A stretch of DNA of 64,000 bases from Tessaracoccus bendigoensis DSM 12906 (lineage in GTDB: Bacteria > Actinomycetota > Actinomycetes > Propionibacteriales > Propionibacteriaceae). Positions 43,703 to 50,581 of the stretch are shown piece after piece. Each line of letters opens with the position of its first letter. Position 1 is the first letter of the stretch. The translations under genes and the position numbers were made by a program. The stretch is from the NCBI RefSeq assembly GCF_900141915.1, contig NZ_FQZG01000007.1, positions 31,079 to 95,078 of the forward strand. Direction: 5' to 3'. The notes under the pieces were generated by a model. That model saw only the letters and a program-made list of their open reading frames with translations, searched no databases and was not told the origin of the DNA.

Positions 43703-45646
43703 ATGACTCTCACCGACCTTCCCACCAGCCTCGACCTCGGTGCCTTGCGCGCCCTGGTCCGCGGGCCCAAGCAGACCGCCACCCCGGTCGGGCTCGGCGG
43801 GAAAGAGCCCGCGATCTCCTACCTCCGGGTCTCCACCAAGGACCAGGCCACCCGCAACGGCCTCGAAGAAGGCCTGTCGATCCCCGCCCAACGCGAGGCC
43901 GCCGACCGCAAGGCCGACCAGCTCGGCGCTGTCATCGTGGCGGAGTTCATCGAACCCGGCGAGTCCGCCAAGACAGCCAGGCGCAAAGCCCTCCAAGAGA
44001 TGCTGGACTACATCGCGAACAACCCGGTGCGGTACTGCATCATCAACAAGGTCGACCGGCTCGCCCGGAACCGTCTCGATGACGCGATCATCCACGCCAC
44101 CCTCCGCGAGGCCGGCGTCACGCTCGTGTCCGTCACCGAGAACATCGATGAGACACCCTCCGGGATGCTCATGCACGGCATCATGGCCTCCATCGCCGAG
44201 TTCTACTCCCTGAACCTCGCCCAGGAGGTCACCAAGGGTCTCGTCCAGAAGGCATCCCTCGGCGGCACCCCGAACAAGGCGCCCATCGGCTACCTCAACG
44301 TCCGCACCATCGACGCCAAAGGCCACGAGATACGCGACATCGCACTCGATCCGGAACGGGCCGAACTGATCCGATTCGCGTTCACCGCCTACGCCAGCGG
44401 GAACTGGTCACTTTCCACGCTCGCCCGCGAGCTGGAGACCCGGGGCCTGAACACCCGGCCCACACCGTCGTTCCCAGCAAAGCCCGTCACCACCAAGCTG
44501 CTGCACACCATCCTGACCAACCCCTACTACCAGGGCATCGTCACCTACCGCGAAGTCACCTACCCCGGCACCCACGAGCCGCTGGTCACCCCAGAGACCT
44601 TCGATCGGGTCCAGACGATCCTGCGTCAGAACAACGTCGTCGGTGACAAGCCCCAGAAGTACGACCACTACCTGAAAGGGTCGATCTACTGTGGCTGCGG
44701 CAAGCGACTCATGTACGAGCGGCCCCGCAACCACCAGGGCATCGCCTACGACTACTTCACCTGCACCGGACGACGCCTCAAGCGCAAAACCTGCCAGCGC
44801 AGCGCCATCCTCGTCCACCGCGTCGAGGACCACATCACCCACGCCTACCAGCAGCAAGGCGTCACCTCCGACGAGGCCACCCGAATCAAGAGCGTGCTCG
44901 GGCGAGTGTTCGACGCTCTCGCAGCCGCGTCCGCCGACGAACGAGCCACCCTGAGCGCGCAGAAGGCCAAGCTCGAAGCCGAACAGGTCAAGCTGCTCCA
45001 AGCCCACTACGCCGACGCGATCCCCATCGACCTGCTCAAGACCGAGCAAGACCGCATCCGCGCCAGCCTCCACGCAATCAACAGCCGGCTCGACTCACTC
45101 GGCACCCTCTACACCAACGCGAAGATCGGACTCGACGCGATCCTCGACATCCTCACCGACCTGGGAGACCTCTACGCCAAAGCCGAACCCGCCGAACGCC
45201 GGATGCTCAACCGGGCACTGTTCACCAAGATCACCATCGATGACGCCGAGCACGTCACCACCGAGCCCGTGCAGACCATCGCCACGATCCTGGCCACCGA
45301 CACCAGCCCCAACAACGTTCGAACCCTGCCCCACGATGAAGCGGGGCAGGGTTCGAACGTAACCGGTTATGTGGACGCAATGGGGCACTACGGGAACAGG
45401 CGACCACGCGTCGAGAGGCTTGTTTCCGCGTGGAATCAGGGGTCTGGCGGCGTCGCTGCGCCTGTCGGTAAGCCTGATGACCCATTCATTGGGGCATCGG
45501 CAGAGCCGAGGAGACGCACCCGAACACCACTCACGGAGGCGGAAGTGGACGCTATGCGAACAGCCCGCGGGCAGGGCGTGAGCGTGAACGCGCTGGCGCG
45601 CCGGTTCGGAGTTCATCGTGCAACCGTGTGGGCCAAGACCCGCTAG
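43703..45646 (+). CDS. Large serine recombinase (Rec2), uninterrupted, with C-terminal HTH
   Basis: This 647-residue site-specific recombinase has a catalytic domain SYLRVSTKDQ (serine about 44) with KVDRLARNR. The recombinase domain starts near KAPIGYLNVR, and a zinc ribbon CGCGKRLMY...CTGRRLKRKTC and a coiled coil follow. The tail from about residue 530 reads NNVRTLPHDEAGQGSN, then an arginine-rich linker, then an HTH, AEVDAMRTARGQGVSVNALA. A perfect 18-bp inverted repeat lies at codons 538-553. That matches the position of the att dyad in Rec3, so Rec2 may show the un-integrated, tail-on form. Confidence 0.88.
   Translation: MTLTDLPTSLDLGALRALVRGPKQTATPVGLGGKEPAISYLRVSTKDQATRNGLEEGLSIPAQREAADRKADQLGAVIVAEFIEPGESAKTARRKALQEMLDYIANNPVRYCIINKVDRLARNRLDDAIIHATLREAGVTLVSVTENIDETPSGMLMHGIMASIAEFYSLNLAQEVTKGLVQKASLGGTPNKAPIGYLNVRTIDAKGHEIRDIALDPERAELIRFAFTAYASGNWSLSTLARELETRGLNTRPTPSFPAKPVTTKLLHTILTNPYYQGIVTYREVTYPGTHEPLVTPETFDRVQTILRQNNVVGDKPQKYDHYLKGSIYCGCGKRLMYERPRNHQGIAYDYFTCTGRRLKRKTCQRSAILVHRVEDHITHAYQQQGVTSDEATRIKSVLGRVFDALAAASADERATLSAQKAKLEAEQVKLLQAHYADAIPIDLLKTEQDRIRASLHAINSRLDSLGTLYTNAKIGLDAILDILTDLGDLYAKAEPAERRMLNRALFTKITIDDAEHVTTEPVQTIATILATDTSPNNVRTLPHDEAGQGSNVTGYVDAMGHYGNRRPRVERLVSAWNQGSGGVAAPVGKPDDPFIGASAEPRRRTRTPLTEAEVDAMRTARGQGVSVNALARRFGVHRATVWAKTR
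45315..45360. repeat. Perfect 18-bp inverted repeat inside Rec2
   Basis: ACGTTCGAACCCTGCCCC and its exact reverse complement are separated by ten bases. The arm resembles a tRNA T-arm (GGGTTCGAA). It lies at codons 538-553 of Rec2, equivalent to the att region of Rec3, and is a candidate Rec2 attachment or binding site. Confidence 0.65.
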
Positions 45647-45745
45647 CTCGCATGATGGTGTTCGAGTTCGAGGTCGATGCCGGCCATGACCAGCGCGTTA
45701 CGGTGGCGGCAGCGAGAACGGGCAGCGTCGTCGAGGGCGGCTCAG

Positions 45746-46108
45746 TCAGCCGAGGCGCGCCTGCTTCTTTTCCTGAGCCCGATTGACGAGGTAGCCGATA
45801 GTCCAGCCAACGACGCCAACTAGGGAGAATACGCCAACGGCTGTTGTCACAGTGAACCAGCCGCTCCAGAGAACTAGCGGAAGAACGGTGACGAGCATCA
45901 CCAGAAAATGTGCGAGTGAGCGCTTACCGAGTGGCCATGAGTTGATGTCGTAGATTGGTATCGCCGCGATGGTGATGCCCGCGATCAGCCCCGCGCACAG
46001 TGTGCCTTTCGCTTGCGTGGGATCTTCGATGAAGAACGAGATCGCCACCATGACTATGCCAGTAATCGCACCCGAAATGAAAAACCGCATAGCCCGTTTC
46101 ACGTTCAC
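45746..46108 (-). CDS. DUF3021-like membrane protein
   Basis: The 120-residue protein has four hydrophobic helices (ISGAITGIVMVAISFFI, LCAGLIAGITIAAIPIY, HFLVMLVTVLPLVLWSGW, VGVFSLVGVVGWTIGYL) and a basic tail, the DUF3021 layout. GTG 46108 lies four bases after the DUF2812 stop. Third gene of a PadR-DUF2812-DUF3021 operon; the function of such pairs is not known, and a stress or transport role is possible. Confidence 0.6.
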   Translation of the reverse strand: MNVKRAMRFFISGAITGIVMVAISFFIEDPTQAKGTLCAGLIAGITIAAIPIYDINSWPLGKRSLAHFLVMLVTVLPLVLWSGWFTVTTAVGVFSLVGVVGWTIGYLVNRAQEKKQARLG

Positions 46109-46112
46109 CAGC

Positions 46113-46748
46113 CTATCGGCGAGGGCTGGTTCGGGAGCGGTAGAGGGCCCATTGGTAGACGGCACCCCCCAGGCATAATACGGTGAAGATGACGAGGATA
46201 GCCCCCGCGCCCACGCGCGGGAGTACGACGAAGACTGTCTCGAAGAGAAACGAGCCAACGAAGTCCATGCCGTGTTTGTCCCACAGTCCGGGGGTTTGGT
46301 ACCAGTCGTGCGGTGGGGGGAGCAGGCTTGCTCCTGCGGCCTGAGTGGCGACGCAGAAGAGCAGCAGCAGGAAGCCGAGGGTGCTCAACGCCGTGATGGA
46401 TCGCCGGTAGCGACCGGCCCGTGAGTGGGCGTCCGAGAAGATGTCTGCGTCAGGGTCGGCGTCGAAGGAGGCGAAGTACTGCGCACCGCCCTTGTAGTGC
46501 GCACCAGCCTTCCGAGAGCCGGAGAGGTGCTGCCAGCCAGAGTCGGCGAACAGGGTCACGTAGTCGGCGTAGTCCGCTTCGCTCATCGAAGGTCGATAGT
46601 CGACACGAACCACCGCTGTGCCGGGTTCGATCTCGGTGAACGTGTAGGTGGCGAATGCGGCCTTGGAGAGCAGGTGGCCCTGCGCGGCCAGACGATTCAA
46701 CCATCGCTCTTCTTTGTCGAAGTCCAGGAAGAACTTGAGTTTTCTCAT
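46113..46748 (-). CDS. DUF2812 membrane protein
   Basis: The 211-residue protein begins MRKLKFFLDFDKEERWLNRL, followed by YTFTEIEPGTAVVRVDYRPS, the usual DUF2812 N-terminal domain. Two C-terminal membrane helices (about 118-140 and 170-200) follow. It starts with an ATGA overlap with padR. DUF2812 proteins are generally encoded next to PadR repressors and may be membrane-bound partners. Confidence 0.75.
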   Translation of the reverse strand: MRKLKFFLDFDKEERWLNRLAAQGHLLSKAAFATYTFTEIEPGTAVVRVDYRPSMSEADYADYVTLFADSGWQHLSGSRKAGAHYKGGAQYFASFDADPDADIFSDAHSRAGRYRRSITALSTLGFLLLLFCVATQAAGASLLPPPHDWYQTPGLWDKHGMDFVGSFLFETVFVVLPRVGAGAILVIFTVLCLGGAVYQWALYRSRTSPRR

Positions 46749-47071
46749 GGGGTTGTTCCTTCGTTGCTCATGTCATCGAACAGGCCGATCATGTGGGCCA
46801 TGCGCTGGGTGTCCTCGGCGAGTATCTGGACTCCCTGTTCGGTGATCTGGTAGACCTTCCGGCGCGGATCGTCGCTCGGGACCCGGATGATCAACTTCTG
46901 CTTGCCGAGGTTGTCCAGCGCCCCGTAGAGAGTCCCGGGGGCGAGCCTCACCTGCCCGCCGCTCATCTCCTCGACGCGCGACATGATGAGGTATCCGTGC
47001 GCGGGTTGGAGCAGGGCGAGCAGGACGTAGTAGACGGTCTCGGTGAGTGGCAAGTGCGGGTCACGGTTCAT
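46745..47071 (-). CDS. PadR-family transcriptional regulator
   Basis: The 108-residue protein has the PadR winged helix: LTETVYYVLLALLQPAHGYL, RVEEMSGGQVRLAPGTLYGA, and a wing VPSDDPRRKVYQITEQG. It is short, without the long C-terminal dimerisation helix, as in subfamily 2. It heads the operon with DUF2812 and DUF3021. A dyad just before its ribosome site suggests autoregulation. Confidence 0.85.
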   Translation of the reverse strand: MNRDPHLPLTETVYYVLLALLQPAHGYLIMSRVEEMSGGQVRLAPGTLYGALDNLGKQKLIIRVPSDDPRRKVYQITEQGVQILAEDTQRMAHMIGLFDDMSNEGTTP

Positions 47072-47083
47072 GACACCTCCTTA

Positions 47084-47098
47084 TACAGTCCTACTGTA
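47084..47098. promoter_or_regulatory. PadR operator-like dyad
   Basis: TACAGT-CCT-ACTGTA, a perfect inverted repeat 13 bases upstream of the padR ATG and next to its GGAGG ribosome site. Confidence 0.6.
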
Positions 47099-47490
47099 CA
47101 GCGACTCGATGTATCGCGCAACTGTATAGAGTTCGGCTCCGCCGGAATTGGCGTCCTGCAGCGCTACGGAACTACCTGAGTGGAAGAAGTCCCGCATGCG
47201 GTGCAGGATCGGCTCGACTCGACATTGCGCACCCGCCGACTGATCGACATGCCAGTTCCCCTGGTGGTCGTACCGGATCGCGACCGGTGATTCGGTCATC
47301 AGCCCAGGCTCGGGCCGTCTCGGTTCGGGTCGGTGCGCTTCCGACCAAGGGCTCTGGAGAGTGTCGGCGAAGCCCATCTGGTCGCCAGCCTTGGAGAACG
47401 GTGGACAAGGAAAGCCGGCGCTGTCGTGCCAGAGTTCCTGCCCCGTCCAAGCGCTCCATCTGGAAGGTCACGCGTCTTGCAGATCAAGGT
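47099..47490. other. Gap between padR and tetR with no clear gene
   Basis: I see no confident gene here. A 72-codon minus-strand frame (47299 to 47081) reads MTESPVAIRYDHQGNWHVDQ but would run through the padR operator. The rest are antisense frames. Promoters for padR and tetR should lie within it. Confidence 0.4.
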
Positions 47491-47508
47491 CCCTACTACT
47501 CTGTATGG
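47491..47508. promoter_or_regulatory. TetR operator-like site, upstream copy
   Basis: CCCTAC-N6-GTATGG is an imperfect dyad 43 bases before the tetR start. It belongs to a block of about 30 bases repeated in inverted orientation at 48191-48208. Confidence 0.5.
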
Positions 47509-47551
47509 AGTTGGCCGGTGCGACCAGAGACGCCGCTCGGCGGTGAGGAGT

Positions 47552-48172
47552 GTGGTCAGGCTGGTGGTGGAGCGGCGGGGTCCGGGGCGTCCGGCGTTTG
47601 ACTCGAAGCAGAAGCTCGTGGCTGCGACATGCAAGTTGCTGTCGGAGCGTGGGTTCGAGGCGACGAGCCCGGTGATGATCCAGCAACGCTCGGGTGTCGG
47701 TCAGGGCAGCATGTACCACCATTTCCCCGGCAAGGGGAAGGAGGGCCTGGCGTTGGATGCGATCAGCCACATGCGGGCGAGCACCCTGGCGTTCCTCTAT
47801 GGCACCCCGACACCTGAAGGTGGAGAGGTCGAGGCGGTGCGTGAGCACATCGTCGCCGCGCTGGATCGTCTGTTCGACCGTCGCGAGGGTCAGGCTCTGG
47901 TCCGGCTGATGGCTGACGGGGTGGCCGGGGCGATCAAACCGATCGCGCAGGCGACCCAGGACTGGTGCGACGACATCCGCGCGACGATCGTGGTGATGCT
48001 CCGCGCCGACGACCCTCACGAAGACTCTGAGGTGGCTGACGCGGCCGCCAGCTTCCTCACTCCCGAGTTCGAGCACATCGCCGAGGAGCTGTTCACGGCG
48101 GCGCTCGGGCGCGGGCTGGTCAGGTTGCCGAAGATCGCGTTCCACCTGTTCCCAGACCGAGAAGAAGCGTAG
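47552..48172 (+). CDS. TetR-family transcriptional regulator
   Basis: The 206-residue protein has an N-terminal TetR HTH: RGPGRPAFDSKQKLVAATCK, FEATSPVMIQQRSGVGQGSM, YHHFPGKGKEGLALDAI. A helical ligand domain follows, similar to LmrA/YxaF-type regulators. GTG 47552 has GAGGAG upstream with tight spacing. GTG 47564 is also possible. Operator-like dyads flank the gene on both sides, so it likely represses itself and the recombinase unit that follows. Confidence 0.78.
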   Translation: MVRLVVERRGPGRPAFDSKQKLVAATCKLLSERGFEATSPVMIQQRSGVGQGSMYHHFPGKGKEGLALDAISHMRASTLAFLYGTPTPEGGEVEAVREHIVAALDRLFDRREGQALVRLMADGVAGAIKPIAQATQDWCDDIRATIVVMLRADDPHEDSEVADAAASFLTPEFEHIAEELFTAALGRGLVRLPKIAFHLFPDREEA

Positions 48173-48190
48173 TCTGACCTCAAGACAATT

Positions 48191-48208
48191 CCATACGGAG
48201 TAGTACGG
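48191..48208. promoter_or_regulatory. TetR operator-like site, downstream copy
   Basis: CCATAC-N6-GTACGG is the inverted counterpart of the site at 47491-47508. It lies 104 bases before the small ORF that precedes Rec3. Confidence 0.5.
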
Positions 48209-48298
48209 TCCTCGACTTGCAAGAGGCGTGTCCCCTCGGAAGTGCGTCTTGCGGCGGGCGGTTATTCGTCTGGGTGGTCGCGTTTTGGGAAGTGCTGC

Positions 48299-48304
48299 GC
48301 ACCT
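48299..48304 (+). promoter_or_regulatory. Recurrent GCACCT motif, seven bases before an ATG
   Basis: CTGCGCACCTACCTGGCATG: same motif and same 7-base spacing to the ATG (48312) as at 31554 and 39801. Confidence 0.45.
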
Positions 48305-48311
48305 ACCTGGC

Positions 48312-48611
48312 ATGAACTCTGATGCGAGGAACCTGCGGCTGCGCGTGACACGGCGTGACGAGCCCGACACGAGAAGGCTCGTCGCGTGGGTGCTCGGGAT
48401 CGCCGACGCACGGCACAGCGCCTGGGTCAACGGCGAGCCGGACCCCTACGGGCTGGGCCTGCCCGACGGCATCGGACCGGAATCATCGCGTAGCCCGGAC
48501 GGTTCCGGAAAGTTTCCGGGACCGTCAGCCCCCGAAGGCGACCGCACCCCACGGCACCACGGTGGTGGACATTTTCCACCACCGTCCCTGGGAACTACTC
48601 CAGGCGATTGA
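48312..48611 (+). CDS. Small conserved ORF ahead of Rec3, candidate directionality factor
   Basis: This 99-residue protein has LRLRVTRRDEPDTRRLVAWV and PDPYGLGLPDG, closely matching the ORF before Rec1 (3515). The C-terminal third (GSGKFPGPSAPEG, HHGGGHFPPPS) is encoded by two consecutive palindromes of the 29-nt family. It lies 29 bases before Rec3. As a candidate directionality factor or recombinase partner, the evidence is conservation and linkage only. Confidence 0.65.
   Translation: MNSDARNLRLRVTRRDEPDTRRLVAWVLGIADARHSAWVNGEPDPYGLGLPDGIGPESSRSPDGSGKFPGPSAPEGDRTPRHHGGGHFPPPSLGTTPGD
48498..48526. repeat. 29-nt palindrome in the small ORF (copy 1)
   Basis: GACGGTTCCGGAAA and TTTCCGGGACCGTC around a central G, one mismatch. 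It is 26 of 29 identical to the palindrome inside parB (30926-30954). Confidence 0.6.
48558..48586. repeat. 29-nt palindrome in the small ORF (copy 2)
   Basis: ACGGTGGTGGA and TCCACCACCGT are perfect 11-base arms around five bases. The 29-nt frame aligns with the parB palindrome at 23 positions. Confidence 0.55.
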
Positions 48612-48640
48612 AGACCCCTCTCCCAGCGAAGGAACCCGCC

Positions 48641-50581
48641 ATGAGCACCACCACCGTCCCTACTGACGCCACCGTTGAGGCGGGCGCTCCGGTGCTGCTC
48701 GCGGTGTCCTACCTGCGCGTCTCGACGCGGGAGCAGGCCGAACGTGGCGGCACGGAGGAAGGCTTTTCGATCCCGGCGCAGCGTGAGGCGAACGCGCGGA
48801 AGGCCGACGAGCTGGGCGCACGGGTCGTGCGCGAGTTCGTGGACGCAGGAGAATCCGCGCGGTCGGCGGATCGTGATGGGCTCAAGGAGATGCTGGCGTT
48901 CATCGCCGCATCCAGGGTGACCTTCTGTATCGTGCACAAGCTCGACCGGCTCGCCCGCAACCGTTCCGACGACGTGAAGATTCACGAAGCCCTCCTCGCA
49001 GCGGGGGTGACGCTCGTGTCGGCGACGGAGTCGATCGATCAAACGCCGTCGGGGATGCTGGTGCACGGGATCATGTCGTCTATCGCGGAGTTCTACAGCC
49101 GCAACCTCGCTACCGAGGTCACGAAGGGGCTCACCCAGAAGCTTGCTCAGGGCGGTACGCCGATGCGCGCCCCGGTCGGCTACCTCAACGTGCGGCGTAC
49201 CGACGAGCAGGGCCGGGAGATTCGCACCGTCGAGGTTGATCCCGAGCGTGCACCGTTGATTCGGTGGGCGTTCGAGACCTACGCCAAGGGTGAGACCTCG
49301 GTCCCCGGCCTGTTGCGTGATCTCACCGCACGAGGGTTGACGACGGTGCCGTCGCCGAAGCGGCCGTCGAAGCCGTTGGGGAAGAACACGCTCTACAAGC
49401 TGCTGACGAACCCGTACTACGCGGGCGTGATCCGCTACAAGGGCGCGCTGCATCCCGGTGCGCACGCGCCACTGATCGAGCCCGCGCTGTTCGATCAGGT
49501 GCAATCGCTGCTGAAAGCGCGCAACGCGCGGATGACGAGGCACGTGCAGCACGCGCACCACCTGAAAGGTCTACTGCACTGCGGCTCCTGCGGGTCACGA
49601 ATGCTACTGGACTTCGCCACCAACCCGCGCGGCACCACCTACGCCTACTTCATCTGCTCCGGTCGCGCCGCGAAGAAGACCACCTGCACCCGCCGCGCCG
49701 TCCCCGTCCAAGTCGCCGAACGGCTCGTCGAAGACTCCTACGCTTCCATCACGATTAGCGAGGATGACTACCAGCACCTCGCCGCCGAAGTCGATGCCGC
49801 GTTCGATGAGCAGAGCGCCGGTCGGAATCAGGAGTTCGCCGACCTCACCGCCAACCGAGCACGCCTCGAAGCCGAGAGCGACAAGCTGCTGGCGGCGCAC
49901 TTCGCTGACGCCATCGACCTGTCGACGCTGAAGCGTCACCAAGACCGCATCCGAGCCGGGCTCGCCGACATCGAGCAACGCCTCAGCGAACACGACGAGC
50001 ACCACTCCGGGGCGCGGGCGTTCCTCCACGACTCCCTGCGACTCCTCACCGACGCGCACCGCGCCTACGCGCACTCCGACGACGGCAACCGGAGGCTCGC
50101 GAACCAGGCGTTCTACACGCGGCTGGAGATCAGCGAGGACGAGCAGCTGCGCCCGCGCCTCGCGGAACCGTTCAATACGATCATCAGCGAAGCGCGTGGA
50201 GGCAGGGAAGCCAAACGGGAACACTCAACATCTACCGATGTCGCGTGTTCCCGTAAGACACTTTGGGTGGAGCTAGGGGGATTCGAACCCCCGGCCTTCT
50301 CATTGCGAACGAGACGCGCTACCAACTGCGCCATAGCCCCATGCTTTTCAGCGTCGCTGAGTCTAGCAGCGTCTCCCGACCGGCCACAAACCCAGGGGGC
50401 CTACTCCCCGACCGCCTGGGGCCTGAACTGGGCCACGTTCCCGAAAGACATCGACTCCTCGGCCTCCACGACCTCGTCGGCCGGGTTGTCAGCCGTCGGG
50501 ACGGCCGGCGCAGCCGCGACCACGGGGGCGGAAAGGTCGATGGTGCGGACGGTGCGAGGCAACAGGGGCTGTGACACGTAG
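48641..50581 (+). CDS. Terminal large serine recombinase (Rec3), reading through the att site and tRNA
   Basis: The recombinase has catalytic SYLRVSTREQ (serine about 28), KLDRLARNR, a recombinase domain from about RAPVGYLNVR, a zinc ribbon CGSCGSRML...CSGRAAKKTTC, and a coiled coil before about residue 480. Codons 532-544 lie in the 37-bp att repeat. Beyond that the frame crosses tRNA-Ala (giving GGFEPPAFSLRTRRATN) and runs antisense to glpR until 50581. Native coding therefore stops at about 50272, and the last about 100 codons are host DNA. In the excised circle the frame would continue into the double-HTH ORF at 4227-4673. Confidence 0.85.
   Translation: MSTTTVPTDATVEAGAPVLLAVSYLRVSTREQAERGGTEEGFSIPAQREANARKADELGARVVREFVDAGESARSADRDGLKEMLAFIAASRVTFCIVHKLDRLARNRSDDVKIHEALLAAGVTLVSATESIDQTPSGMLVHGIMSSIAEFYSRNLATEVTKGLTQKLAQGGTPMRAPVGYLNVRRTDEQGREIRTVEVDPERAPLIRWAFETYAKGETSVPGLLRDLTARGLTTVPSPKRPSKPLGKNTLYKLLTNPYYAGVIRYKGALHPGAHAPLIEPALFDQVQSLLKARNARMTRHVQHAHHLKGLLHCGSCGSRMLLDFATNPRGTTYAYFICSGRAAKKTTCTRRAVPVQVAERLVEDSYASITISEDDYQHLAAEVDAAFDEQSAGRNQEFADLTANRARLEAESDKLLAAHFADAIDLSTLKRHQDRIRAGLADIEQRLSEHDEHHSGARAFLHDSLRLLTDAHRAYAHSDDGNRRLANQAFYTRLEISEDEQLRPRLAEPFNTIISEARGGREAKREHSTSTDVACSRKTLWVELGGFEPPAFSLRTRRATNCAIAPCFSASLSLAASPDRPQTQGAYSPTAWGLNWATFPKDIDSSASTTSSAGLSAVGTAGAAATTGAERSMVRTVRGNRGCDT
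50215..50254. repeat. Two-step dyad in Rec3 next to the right att repeat
   Basis: ACGGGAACAC / GTGTTCCCGT with an inner ACAT / ATGT and loop ctaccg. It is the counterpart of 4175-4214 and occupies the codon position equivalent to the inverted repeat in Rec2. Confidence 0.6.
50236..50272 (+). repeat. Right copy of the 37-bp direct repeat (attR), overlapping tRNA-Ala
   Basis: Identical to 4196-4232. The last bases (TGGAG) form the 3' end of the tRNA-Ala acceptor stem, so integration leaves the tRNA intact. Confidence 0.7.
50268..50340 (-). tRNA. tRNA-Ala(CGC)
   Basis: The full cloverleaf can be drawn on the minus strand. The acceptor GGGGCTA pairs with TAGCTCC and includes the G3-U70 pair that identifies alanine tRNAs. 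The anticodon loop is TTCGCAA (CGC) and the T-loop is TTCGAAT. The discriminator is A, and CCA is not encoded. It is the attachment gene for E2 and probably E1. Confidence 0.95.

Larger units (their letters stand above)
4233..50272. mobile_element. Integrative and conjugative element E2 in tRNA-Ala, about 46 kb
   Basis: The element is bounded by identical 37-bp repeats and inserted at the 3' end of tRNA-Ala(CGC). It carries a relaxase, coupling protein, VirB4-like ATPase, TrbL/VirB6-like protein, wall hydrolase, primase-polymerase, SSB, ParB and ArdC, which make a conjugation module. The cargo is a QatABCD defence operon, a cytosine methyltransferase and an arsenic resistance island. The terminal recombinase Rec3 abuts the tRNA. 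A second full-length recombinase (Rec2) lies 5 kb inside, so E2 may itself be a composite. Confidence 0.75.

Noticed and set aside
47081..47299. 72-codon minus-strand ORF upstream of padR
   Set aside because: It reads fairly well at its start but ends inside the padR operator and has no recognised family; kept only as a remark.
50273..50581. C-terminal 100 residues of the Rec3 ORF as a real domain
   Set aside because: This segment is the reverse of tRNA-Ala and antisense to glpR; GGFEPPAFSLRTRRATN is a known tRNA read-through artefact.
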